Shown: positions 1 to 6,540 of the stretch, piece by piece | Position numbering within the stretch: position 1 is the first letter of the stretch | Layout of the letters: every line of letters begins with the position of its first letter | Assembly: GCA_964591605.1 (NCBI GenBank) | Contig: CAZQEN010000386.1 | Location: 1-6,938, forward strand | Source of the DNA: CAYLLT01 sp964591605 | GTDB taxonomy: Bacteria > Planctomycetota > Phycisphaerae > UBA1845 > PWPN01 | Direction of reading: 5' to 3' | Length of the DNA stretch: 6,938 nt | The notes under the pieces: model-generated | Told to the model about the DNA's origin: nothing | Seen by the model: only the letters and a program-made list of their open reading frames with translations | Database searches by the model: none | Program-made: the position numbers and the translations under genes

Positions 1-33
1 CGCTCAGCGAAGCCGAAGCTGCCCATGCCACCC
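1..33. repeat. Partial palindromic repeat, cut by the window edge
   Basis: Bases 7-33 are the reverse complement of bases 2460-2486, with 26 of 27 positions identical; the one difference is A17 against G2476. Bases 1-3 (cgc) and 4-6 (tca) look like the end of the opposite arm and a 3-base loop, so this is probably the right half of a hairpin whose left half lies outside the window. The element resembles the short dispersed palindromes (REP-like) found in many bacterial genomes. That class assignment is inference; the sequence match is seen directly. Confidence 0.75.
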
Positions 34-123
34 CGCCCAAGCTGTCACGGACCCCCGCCGCGAGCAGGTCCGCGCCTCCCCTCCCCTTTCTGCCGTCCCG
101 CCGGGTATCATGTCGCGACCCGT

Positions 124-128
124 GGAGG
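124..128 (+). promoter_or_regulatory. Shine-Dalgarno site that sets the start at 137
   Basis: GGAGG lies 8 bases before the ATG at 137. An in-frame upstream ATG at 110 would put this site inside the coding region and would add nine residues before the basic start of the signal peptide. The ATG at 137 is therefore preferred. Confidence 0.75.
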
Positions 129-136
129 ATTGCAGG

Positions 137-2257
137 ATGCGCAGACTCTATCACTGGCTGGCTGCCCTGATCACCCTCTCCTGTTCACCGCTTTGCCTGG
201 CATGGGGCGGCGACGGACATCGCATCACCGCCGAGATCGCCTCACGCCGGCTTTCGCCCCAGGCGGCGGCCGCCGTCGGGCAGTTGCTCGCTCCGCAGAA
301 TCTGCCCGACGTATCAACCTGGGCGGATGAAGTCCGCCGAAGAAGCGAGTATTCCTGGTCCGCCCCGCTCCACTACGTGAATCTGATGCCCGGCACAGAC
401 CACTACGACGGGCAGCGCGACTGCCCCGAAGGCAAATGCGTCGTCGGTGCCATTCAGGACGAGATGCGCACGCTCCGCGATCCGTCCACCCCGCGTGAAA
501 AGAAGGCCGAAGCACTCAGATTCCTCGTGCATTTCGTCGGCGACGTGCATCAGCCGCTGCACGTCTCCCACGCCCATGACAAGGGCGGCAACGACATCGC
601 CGTCGAGTTCTTCCACAACCGGGCGAATCTGCACCAGGTCTGGGACTCCCTGATCCTGCGCCGAACGCAGAAATCGTGGCAGGAATACGCGCAGCAACTC
701 AGCGATCGCATCAACCCCGATCAACAGGCCGAATGGGCTCGCGACATCGATCCGGCCCGGTGGGCCACGGAGTCTTACCGCCTGGCCGTCTCGCACGCCT
801 ACGCGATCCCGAAGGACGGCCGGCTCGACCAGGCGTACTACGAGCGGAATCTCCCGGTGGTCGAGCAGCGGTTGTCCATGGCCGGCGTGCGGCTGGCGGC
901 CGTTCTCAACAGCGTGTTGACGGGACCTGAGTACTCGGCCACCGCCGAGGCTTCGCCCGTCGGCCCGGCCGACGCCCCCGCCGCCGTCGTCCGCCCGGCG
1001 CTGAACCCGTCCGACGTGCAGACCATCCGAAGCCTCACCGACGCTCAGTACGATTCCCTGTTCGACCTCTACCGCCACCTGCACCAGCACCCGGAACTGT
1101 CCCTGAAAGAAGAGCAGACCGGCCAGCGGATGGCCCGCCTCCTGGCCGAAGGCGGCTACGAAGTGACCGGCCGCGTCGGCGGCCACGGCGTCGTCGCCGT
1201 CCTGCGCAACGGCAGCGGCCCCACCGTCATGTATCGCTGCGACCTCGATGCCCTCCCCGTCAAGGAGAATACGCGACTGCCTTTCGCCAGTACCGTGACG
1301 GCAACCGACGACGACGGCAACGAAGTCCCGGTGATGCACGCCTGCGGCCACGATGTCCACATGACCTGCCTGATCGGCGTCTCCCGCGTGCTCGCTGCGA
1401 TGAAGGACCGCTGGAGCGGCACCCTCATGCTCGTCGCCCAGCCCGCCGAAGAACGCGGCGGCGGCGCTCAGAACATGCTCAAGGACGGCCTGTTCACCCG
1501 TTTCCCGAAGCCCGACTACGCCCTCGCCCTCCACGTCGATTCGATTCGAGAGGCCGGGAAGATCGTGCACGTGTCGGGCTTCGCCATGGCCAACGTCGAT
1601 TCGCTCGACATCACCATCCGCGGCCGCGGCGGCCACGGCGCCTCGCCCCACACCACCGTCGACCCGATTCTGCTCGCCTCCCGCACGATTGTCGCCCTCC
1701 AGGGCATCGTCGCCCGCGAGATCAAGCCCACCGAGCCCGCGGTCGTCACCGTCGGCTCGATCCACGGCGGCACCAAGCACAACATCATCCCCGACGAGGT
1801 CAGGCTGCAGCTCACCGTCCGCTCCTACAAGGACGAGATCCGCCAGCAGCTCAAGAAGGCGATCGAGCGGATCGTCCGCGGTGAGGCCGTCTCCGCCGGC
1901 GCCCCCGAGCCGATCATCGATTACACCGAGGGCACGCCCTCCACCTACAACGACCCCGCCCTCGTCGCCCGCTGCGTCCCGATCTTTCAGACGATGGTCG
2001 GAAAGGATCGCGTCGAAGCCGGCGAGCCCGTCATGGGCGGCGAGGACTTCAGCTTCTATGGCCGGGCCGGCGTCTGCGCCTTCATGTTCTCGGTCGGCTC
2101 GGTGGATCCCGCAAAGATCGCCCGCAGCAGGGAACCCGGCGGCCCGCCCCTCCCGTCCCTGCACTCCGCCCTGTACGCCCCCGTCCCGGAACCCACCATC
2201 AAAGCCGGCGTGAACGCCGCCTCCGCCGCCCTGCTCCACCTCCTGCAGACTCATTGA
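137..2257 (+). CDS. Secreted S1/P1 nuclease - M20 amidohydrolase fusion
   Basis: This 706-residue protein has two enzymatic domains in one uninterrupted frame. Residues 1-22 form a signal peptide (MRR, a hydrophobic core, then Leu-Ala before the cut). Cleavage would expose Trp23. Residues 23 to about 262 match S1/P1 zinc nucleases, which cut single-stranded nucleic acids. All nine expected zinc ligands are visible: W23, H28, D64, H79, H132, D136, H142, H166 and D170. The C96-C101 pair fits a family disulfide. Residues about 263-300 are a Pro/Ala-rich linker. Residues about 301-706 match M20 (M20D-like, HipO/IAA-amino-acid hydrolase type) metallo-amidohydrolases. Visible motifs are MHACGHD (C403, H405), AEE (E438 catalytic, E439 metal), H466, the dimerisation-domain GGHGASPH near 499-505, GGEDF (E636) and H676. 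The likely reactions are phosphodiester cleavage and removal of an N-acyl or amino-acid group outside the cytoplasm; the substrates are unknown. No ATG with a good ribosome site occurs at the domain junction (only an unsupported GTG at 1016), so one polypeptide is expected. Each domain is close to normal family length, so neither looks decayed. Confidence 0.93.
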   Translation: MRRLYHWLAALITLSCSPLCLAWGGDGHRITAEIASRRLSPQAAAAVGQLLAPQNLPDVSTWADEVRRRSEYSWSAPLHYVNLMPGTDHYDGQRDCPEGKCVVGAIQDEMRTLRDPSTPREKKAEALRFLVHFVGDVHQPLHVSHAHDKGGNDIAVEFFHNRANLHQVWDSLILRRTQKSWQEYAQQLSDRINPDQQAEWARDIDPARWATESYRLAVSHAYAIPKDGRLDQAYYERNLPVVEQRLSMAGVRLAAVLNSVLTGPEYSATAEASPVGPADAPAAVVRPALNPSDVQTIRSLTDAQYDSLFDLYRHLHQHPELSLKEEQTGQRMARLLAEGGYEVTGRVGGHGVVAVLRNGSGPTVMYRCDLDALPVKENTRLPFASTVTATDDDGNEVPVMHACGHDVHMTCLIGVSRVLAAMKDRWSGTLMLVAQPAEERGGGAQNMLKDGLFTRFPKPDYALALHVDSIREAGKIVHVSGFAMANVDSLDITIRGRGGHGASPHTTVDPILLASRTIVALQGIVAREIKPTEPAVVTVGSIHGGTKHNIIPDEVRLQLTVRSYKDEIRQQLKKAIERIVRGEAVSAGAPEPIIDYTEGTPSTYNDPALVARCVPIFQTMVGKDRVEAGEPVMGGEDFSFYGRAGVCAFMFSVGSVDPAKIARSREPGGPPLPSLHSALYAPVPEPTIKAGVNAASAALLHLLQTH

Positions 2258-2306
2258 CTTCTATAAGGCGGTTATCACCTCGCGATGTGTCTATCCATTG
2301 GGCAGC

Positions 2307-2322
2307 CGGGACCGGCGTCCCG
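2307..2322. repeat. Short hairpin, 6-bp stem
   Basis: Arms cgggac (2307-2312) and gtcccg (2317-2322) pair perfectly around a 4-base loop. It is the first hairpin after the fusion gene, 50 bases past its stop. It is short enough to be a chance palindrome in GC-rich DNA. Confidence 0.45.
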
Positions 2323-2459
2323 CTGAGAGCCGCTGCGACCGGTGCTCCCCGCGCCGCCAGGTCATCCCCGCGCCCGCCGCGCGCAGCCCGCCCATCCCGA
2401 AAGCTCCATCCCCCCTTCATGACGCCAGGAGAGCGTTGCCTCGACACCGTCCATTTTCC

Positions 2460-2513
2460 GGGTGGCATGGGCAGCGTCGGCTTCGCCGGGCGAAGCCGAC
2501 GCTGCCCGTGCTG
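2460..2513. repeat. Long perfect palindrome (REP-like)
   Basis: Arms 2469-2486 and 2490-2507 are perfect 18-base reverse complements around the 3-base loop cgg. With G-U pairs the stem extends outward to about 2463 and 2513. The left arm plus its flank (2460-2486) recurs inverted at 7-33 with a single change, so this is a repeated element and not a chance palindrome. It has no downstream T-run. It could be a mobile short palindrome, a site bound by a DNA-binding protein, or a shared 3' end structure for the convergent transcripts. Confidence 0.85.
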
Positions 2514-2531
2514 GTCTCACCACTGGCAATC

Positions 2532-2553
2532 TGCATTCGCGTCTGCGAATGCA
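2532..2553. repeat. Hairpin, 9-bp stem
   Basis: Arms tgcattcgc (2532-2540) and gcgaatgca (2545-2553) pair perfectly around the loop gtct. It sits 24 bases after the long palindrome and has a different stem sequence. No T-run follows. Confidence 0.65.
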
Positions 2554-2603
2554 CACTCCCAGTGCCGTTTTCGGTATGAGAGTTTCGTGCTGGGTGCGCT
2601 AGG

Positions 2604-2663
2604 CCCGGCATTCATGCCGGGTCACCGGGCGGCATCGGATTACCCATGCCGGTTCACCGGCAT
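2604..2663. repeat. Pair of related hairpins with a direct repeat
   Basis: The first hairpin pairs cccggca with tgccggg (2604-2610 and 2615-2621) around ttca. The second pairs atgccgg with ccggcat (2646-2652 and 2657-2663), also around ttca. In addition, 2613-2629 and 2645-2661 are direct repeats matching at 15 of 17 positions, 32 bases apart. The two hairpins look like diverged copies of one unit. Confidence 0.65.
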
Positions 2664-2708
2664 TCTCGTCCTGGCTTGAGCCACCGGCGGCGCTAAAGCA
2701 GGAAGAGA

Positions 2709-2727
2709 AGCCCGCTGGAAGCGGGCT
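2709..2727. repeat. Hairpin, 8-bp stem
   Basis: Arms agcccgct (2709-2716) and agcgggct (2720-2727) pair perfectly around gga. The stem sequence is unrelated to the other hairpins of this spacer. Confidence 0.6.
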
Positions 2728-2750
2728 CGAGGCCGACGGGACGCCCCGAA

Positions 2751-2768
2751 CCCGGCCTGAAGGCCGGG
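2751..2768. repeat. Hairpin nearest the glmS stop, 8-bp stem
   Basis: Arms cccggcct (2751-2758) and aggccggg (2761-2768) pair perfectly around a 2-base loop (4 bases if the inner pair opens). It lies 74 bases beyond the glmS stop codon, so it would be the first structure in the glmS 3' region. The sequence after it in the glmS direction is GC-rich with no T-run, so it is not called a terminator. Confidence 0.6.
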
Positions 2769-2842
2769 CCTGGCGCAGACAACCGAAACCGTGTTACCGA
2801 AAAGGACACCACCGCGTCTGCAGGAATGGGCGCGTCAGACCA

Positions 2843-4669
2843 CTATTCCACCGTCACGCTCTTGGCCAGGTTGCGCGGCTTGTCCACGTTGCACCCGCGC
2901 AGCACCGCCGCGTGGTAAGCCAGAAGCTGCAGCGGAATCACGCTCAGCAGCGGCTGCAGCGGCTCGGGAACCTCGGGAATGGAGAAGATATGCTCGGCCA
3001 CGTCCTGCAGATCGCGGTCGCCCTCCGTCGCGACGGCCAGGACCTTCCCGCCGCGGCTGCGGACCTCCTCGATGTTGCCCAGGACCTTTTCATACTGATG
3101 ACCCTTCGTGGCGATGAACACCACCGGCATGCCCTCGTTGATCAGGGCGATCGGCCCGTGTTTCATCTCCGCGGCCGGCATGCCCTCGGCATGGATATAG
3201 CTGATCTCCTTGAGCTTGAGCGCCCCCTCCAGGGCCACCGGGTAGTTGTACCCCCGGCCCAGAAAGAGCCAGTTGTCCCGCTCGATGAACTGCTCGGCGG
3301 CCTTGCGGATCGCATCCGACTGCTTGAGCACCACCGAGACCTGCTCCGGGATCTGAGCCAGCGCCGCGATGAACCGGTGTGCCTCCGCCTGCGACAGGAA
3401 TCGCCGCCGCCCGAGCTGAATCGCCATCATCGCCAGCACCGCCACCTGCGAAACGAATGCTTTCGTGCTCGCCACGCCGATCTCCGGCCCGCAGTGCAGG
3501 TAAACCCCCGCGTCCGCCTCGCGGGCGATCGTGCTCCCCACCACGTTCACCACACCCAGCGCCAGCGCACCCTTCTGCTGCGCCTCGCGCAGCGCCGCCA
3601 GCGTGTCGGCCGTCTCACCCGACTGGCTGATCGCGATGATCACCGTCCCATCCTCGATCAGCGGATTCTTGTACCGGAACTCGCTCGCGTACTCCGTCTC
3701 GCACGGCAGCTTGGCGATGTCCTCGAACAGGTATTCCCCCACCAGCCCCGCATGCCACGCCGTCCCCTGCGCGGTGAAGATGATCCGCCGCGCCCGGGCC
3801 AGATCGCGCGTCTGCCCCGCAATCCCCCCCAGAACGATGCTCCCCTCGCGCACGTTCAGCCGCCCGCGGAGCGTGTTCGACAGCGACGCCGGCTGCTCGA
3901 AGATCTCCTTGGCCATGTAATGCTCGTGCCCGCCCAGCTCGATCTGCTCGAGCGTGAACTCCACCTCCTGTACGTCCTTCGTCACCGGCACCGCATCGAG
4001 CGTCGTTGTCCGGAAGCCGCTTCTCATCACGACGGCCATCTCGTTGTCCGACAGATACACCACCTGCGCCGTGTGTTTGACGATCGCCGCCGCGTCGGAG
4101 GCCACGATGTATTCCTTGTCACCCACTCCCACGATCAGCGGGCTGCCCTTGCGGGCCACCACGATCCGGTCCGGCTCGTCCGCACACGTCACCGCGATAC
4201 CGTACGTCCCCTGCACCTCGTGCAGCGCGCCGCGAACCGCCTGCTCCAGGTTGCCGTCATAGAAATGGCCGATGAGCTTCGCGAGCACCTCGGTATCCGT
4301 CTCCGACACGCAGCAGACGTTCTCATGCTCCAGAAACGTCCGCAGCGCCCGATAGTTCTCGATGATCCCGTTGTGAACCAGGGCGATCCGCCCGTTCAAC
4401 GCGGTGTGAGGATGGGCGTTGTTCTCGCTCGGCCCGCCGTGCGTCGCCCAGCGGGTGTGAGCGATCCCCAGAGTCGCCGTGCTCGTCGTGTGGTCGAGCT
4501 TCGATTCGAGCGTCGCGATCCGTCCGACCGCCCGTGTCACCACGATGCCGTTTTCTTCCAGCAACGCGACGCCCGACGAGTCGTACCCGCGGTATTCGAG
4601 CCGCTTGAGCCCCTCGAGCAGGATCGGCAGGGCCCGTTTATGTCCGATATAACCGACGATTCCGCACAT
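2843..4669 (-). CDS. glmS: Glutamine-fructose-6-phosphate aminotransferase (isomerizing)
   Basis: GlmS converts fructose-6-phosphate and glutamine into glucosamine-6-phosphate and glutamate in the cytoplasm. This is the committed step toward UDP-GlcNAc for peptidoglycan and lipopolysaccharide. The protein has 608 residues, essentially the same as the E. coli enzyme. The start at 4669 is required by the family: MCGIVGYIG places Cys2 so that removal of Met exposes the N-terminal nucleophile. A longer frame to 4717 would bury it. A GGAG at 4680-4683 lies 10 bases upstream. The glutaminase domain (2 to about 240) shows R73-W74, N100-G101 and D125. HEHYMAKEI (248-256) leads into two SIS isomerase domains. 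SQSGET (348-353) and STKAF (401-404 region) bind the sugar phosphate. E488, KHGP (H504) and the C-terminal LAKSVTVE (K603) complete the isomerase site. Everything expected is intact. It is convergent with the fusion gene and separated by 450 bases from the upstream co-directional gene, so it is probably transcribed on its own. Confidence 0.98.
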   Translation of the reverse strand: MCGIVGYIGHKRALPILLEGLKRLEYRGYDSSGVALLEENGIVVTRAVGRIATLESKLDHTTSTATLGIAHTRWATHGGPSENNAHPHTALNGRIALVHNGIIENYRALRTFLEHENVCCVSETDTEVLAKLIGHFYDGNLEQAVRGALHEVQGTYGIAVTCADEPDRIVVARKGSPLIVGVGDKEYIVASDAAAIVKHTAQVVYLSDNEMAVVMRSGFRTTTLDAVPVTKDVQEVEFTLEQIELGGHEHYMAKEIFEQPASLSNTLRGRLNVREGSIVLGGIAGQTRDLARARRIIFTAQGTAWHAGLVGEYLFEDIAKLPCETEYASEFRYKNPLIEDGTVIIAISQSGETADTLAALREAQQKGALALGVVNVVGSTIAREADAGVYLHCGPEIGVASTKAFVSQVAVLAMMAIQLGRRRFLSQAEAHRFIAALAQIPEQVSVVLKQSDAIRKAAEQFIERDNWLFLGRGYNYPVALEGALKLKEISYIHAEGMPAAEMKHGPIALINEGMPVVFIATKGHQYEKVLGNIEEVRSRGGKVLAVATEGDRDLQDVAEHIFSIPEVPEPLQPLLSVIPLQLLAYHAAVLRGCNVDKPRNLAKSVTVE

Positions 4670-4728
4670 GTCAGATGGTCTCCACGCCCTGCGGGCCAGG
4701 CGTCCGCCCCGGGACATACCCCCGGGTC

Positions 4729-4734
4729 ATTATC
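4729..4734 (-). promoter_or_regulatory. Possible -10 box for glmS
   Basis: On the minus strand this reads GATAAT, five of six matches to the sigma-70 -10 consensus, 59 bases before the glmS ATG. The best -35 at 17 bases (TGGATG) matches only three of six. A 6-bp palindrome pair, cccggg at 4708-4713 and at 4721-4726, would fall in or near the start of the leader. It is a plausible AT-rich island in GC-rich DNA, but no more than a candidate. Confidence 0.25.
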
Positions 4735-4811
4735 GACCATCGCCGACATGTCATCCACTCATCCAACCGCCCTTGTGGCACAGGTGCGTGATAGACTCAG
4801 CGGAACCGCCA

Positions 4812-4885
4812 ATTGTGGTGCGGGCGTCCCGCCTGCACGTGTCCCGGCGCGCCGGGAAGATCCCGATGCATCGGGACACCACAAT
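4812..4885. repeat. Cloverleaf-like nested palindrome, 74 bases
   Basis: An outer 9-bp stem, attgtggtg (4812-4820) with caccacaat (4877-4885), encloses three hairpins. They are gcggg/cccgc (4820-4824 and 4828-4832), cccggc/gccggg (4843-4848 and 4851-4856) and tcccgat/atcggga (4861-4867 and 4870-4876). Base 4820 is shared by the outer stem and the first hairpin. After one mismatch, three more outer pairs can form (4808-4810 with 4887-4889). The loops are only 2-3 bases and there is no T-loop consensus, so it is not a tRNA. It lies 143 bases upstream of the glmS start. It may be a compound dispersed repeat or a structured RNA; the sequence alone does not decide. Confidence 0.75.
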
Positions 4886-4974
4886 CGGCCGGCTCGGTTG
4901 GTCGCCTGAAGTGTCACGCACCCGGCTGGCACGCCTGACTCCCCCCGCCCCACGTCCGGAAACACCCCATCACA

Positions 4975-5048
4975 GGGTGCCCATCCCCCCGCCGGGTGCC
5001 CCATCCCTCCCGTCGGGTGCCCCATCCCTCGCGCAGCGAGGGGCGGGG
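4975..5048. repeat. Three-copy tandem repeat ending in a hairpin
   Basis: Units starting gggtgcc(c)catccc occur at 4975-4993 (19 bases), 4994-5014 (21 bases) and 5015-5035 (21 bases, end diverged). The last unit forms a hairpin with the following bases: ccctcgc (5026-5032) pairs with gcgaggg (5036-5042) around gca, and outer C/G pairs extend it to 5020-5048 with a mismatch. The block is downstream of the ceramidase-like gene and upstream of glmS, both on the minus strand. No T-run follows on either strand. Confidence 0.7.
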
Positions 5049-5119
5049 TCTCGATGATGGGAACACGCAGGATCCTCTCGCCTCCCGACGATTGTCCCCA
5101 TCCCCCGGCGACCGATCCG

Positions 5120-6493
5120 TCACCCCGCCCCATGCAGCTCCGACAGCATCCGGCCCGCCGCCGCCACCAGCGCATCCGCCGCACCGCGCTCCAGAAAGGA
5201 CGACCGCGCCCGCCACGTCTCGTACCCGCCCAGATCAAACGACCGCCCGGTCGGAATATACCCGGCATAGTCGTTCGCCAGCTCGATGCACATCGTCGCC
5301 GCCAGCGGACTCTTCTTCTTGACCTCCAGCCCCATCTCGACGAACGCCTCGCCGGGAAACGTCACGATCCCCAGATCTCCCACGCGGATGGCCTGCACGG
5401 GCACCTCCACCCGCTCAGGATACTCCGCCAGCAGCACCGTCTCGCGGGCATACACCTCGGCCAGCCCCTTCAACTCGGGCCCGGCCTTCGCCAGGATCTC
5501 TCTGGCTCGCTTGACGTCCTCCGCCGACGGACGGCGCACCCCCAGCGTCAGCCGCGTCTCGCGGACCGCCAGGCGAACCTCATCCTGAAACCGGATGGAC
5601 TTCCACCCCTCGACCGCCCGCTCGGCCAGCCGCCGCGCCACCTTCCGCATGTGTTCATACACGTACGCCTGCTCGAACGTGCGGCTCACGTCGACGTTGT
5701 TGATGTCCCCCGAGCATCCGTTCGTGAGCATCGCGACGAACGGCGGCCGCCGATCATCGACCCCGTCGTATTGACCCAGCGATCGCGCCACCTCCTGGGC
5801 CCACATCGCGAAATAGTCCGCCGAAATGTCCGTCCCCGGGTTATTGCCCACGTAATGCAGGGCATAGCTGCCCAGCAGCGCCAGCGGCGCCCCGTCCGCA
5901 GTCTGCACCGCCAGCAGCGAGAGCTGCGGATCCGTCGGACCCGCCGGCTTCACGATGTTCGGGTTGAGCAGACCCGGGTTCATCTGCACCTGGTCCACCC
6001 CGCCGAACGGATTCGGCGCCACCGTGCCGGGCTTCATGTGGTACCGCCGGTTGAACACCAGCGACGGCTCATCCACGCTCCCCCAGCCCGCCCGCGCCGG
6101 CTGCAGGTTCGCCACGGCCGTGCGCACCCCATCCGCAATCCGCGTCACCACCCACTCGAGATACCGCGGATCCGGCTCGGACTGAAAAACCGACACCGAC
6201 GTCGCCCCGCTGTGCGTGTGCGTCCCGCAGATGAGGATATTGTGCAGCGGGACGGCCGTATGCCCGTGTATCAGGTGCCGCGCCGCCTCCACCTGGGCTT
6301 TGGCGATCGCGATCAGGTCGCACACGGCAAACGCGACCTTCTCCGCCCCGTCATCAAGCACCAGACACCGCACCGCCAGCGGGTCATGAACGCGCACCGA
6401 CCGCCGGTCATTCAGATACCCCACGATCGACCCGCCCAGCCCCGGCGTGATATCCATCACCGCCGCCCCCGCCCGCAACTGCCGCTCACCCAT
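5120..6493 (-). CDS. Neutral/alkaline ceramidase-like domain protein
   Basis: This 457-residue protein resembles the N-terminal catalytic domain of neutral/alkaline non-lysosomal ceramidases (zinc amidases that split ceramide into sphingosine and fatty acid). Short stand-alone versions like this are frequent in Planctomycetota and their substrates are mostly unknown. Visible features are an AGAAVMDITP start (8-17), ICGTHTHSG (88-96; H92 or H94 as zinc ligand), YALHYVGNNPG (H213 as ligand), NGCSGDIN (258-265), FPGEAF (E382 as ligand) and NDYAGYIPTG followed by GGYE (Y424 as likely ligand). The position matching the catalytic Ser of the classical GDVSPN motif is Asn265 here, so true ceramidase activity is doubtful. 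There is no signal peptide or membrane segment, so it is probably cytoplasmic, unlike classical secreted ceramidases. The C-terminal immunoglobulin-like domain of full-length ceramidases is absent. ATG 6493 is chosen over an upstream TTG at 6508 because a strong ribosome site lies between them. Confidence 0.88.
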   Translation of the reverse strand: MGERQLRAGAAVMDITPGLGGSIVGYLNDRRSVRVHDPLAVRCLVLDDGAEKVAFAVCDLIAIAKAQVEAARHLIHGHTAVPLHNILICGTHTHSGATSVSVFQSEPDPRYLEWVVTRIADGVRTAVANLQPARAGWGSVDEPSLVFNRRYHMKPGTVAPNPFGGVDQVQMNPGLLNPNIVKPAGPTDPQLSLLAVQTADGAPLALLGSYALHYVGNNPGTDISADYFAMWAQEVARSLGQYDGVDDRRPPFVAMLTNGCSGDINNVDVSRTFEQAYVYEHMRKVARRLAERAVEGWKSIRFQDEVRLAVRETRLTLGVRRPSAEDVKRAREILAKAGPELKGLAEVYARETVLLAEYPERVEVPVQAIRVGDLGIVTFPGEAFVEMGLEVKKKSPLAATMCIELANDYAGYIPTGRSFDLGGYETWRARSSFLERGAADALVAAAGRMLSELHGAG

Positions 6494-6499
6494 CACCCA

Positions 6500-6504
6500 C
6501 CTCC
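6500..6504 (-). promoter_or_regulatory. Shine-Dalgarno site of the ceramidase-like gene
   Basis: The minus strand reads GGAGG, and GGAGGTG with the next two bases, 6 bases before the ATG at 6493. This is a 7-base match to the 16S anti-Shine-Dalgarno complement. It would lie inside the coding region if the TTG at 6508 were used, so it fixes the start at 6493. Confidence 0.75.
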
Positions 6505-6540
6505 CCAACCCCCGCCGACACCTCTCGCACTCCGCCCCCC

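Larger units (their letters stand above)
2258..2842. other. Convergent gene-free spacer rich in hairpins
   Basis: These 585 bases lie between the stop codons of the fusion gene and glmS, which point toward each other. Open frames here have no recognisable protein features and run across palindromes. At least seven hairpins with unrelated stems are present and are listed separately. None is followed by a T-run on either strand, so no classical intrinsic terminator can be called, although the longest hairpin might hinder transcription from both sides. Confidence 0.7.

Noticed and set aside
314..2254. 646-codon open frame on the minus strand opposite the fusion gene
   Set aside because: It is the antisense shadow of a GC-rich gene with strong third-position bias. 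Its product is low-complexity Gly/Asp/Ala/Arg-rich with no family motif, while the plus strand has two full enzyme domains.
1016..2257. Separate M20 gene starting from GTG 1016
   Set aside because: No ribosome-binding sequence precedes it and the frame is continuous with the nuclease domain, so a fusion is the simpler reading.
2751..2768. Intrinsic terminator for glmS
   Set aside because: The stem is good, but no T-run follows in the direction of glmS transcription.
4670..4820. glmS ribozyme or another riboswitch in the glmS leader
   Set aside because: No glmS ribozyme core sequence is visible, and that ribozyme is mainly known from Gram-positive bacteria. Only a short palindrome and a possible -10 box are seen.
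4812..4885. tRNA, because of the 74-base length and cloverleaf-like outline
   Set aside because: The loops are 2-3 bases, no anticodon-sized loop or T-loop consensus exists, and the outer stem is 9 bp with no spacing typical of an acceptor stem.
2912..4909. 665-codon open frame on the plus strand opposite glmS
   Set aside because: It is antisense to a complete glmS, is rich in Arg, His, Leu and Asp, and has no recognisable domain. Long antisense frames are expected in DNA of this composition.
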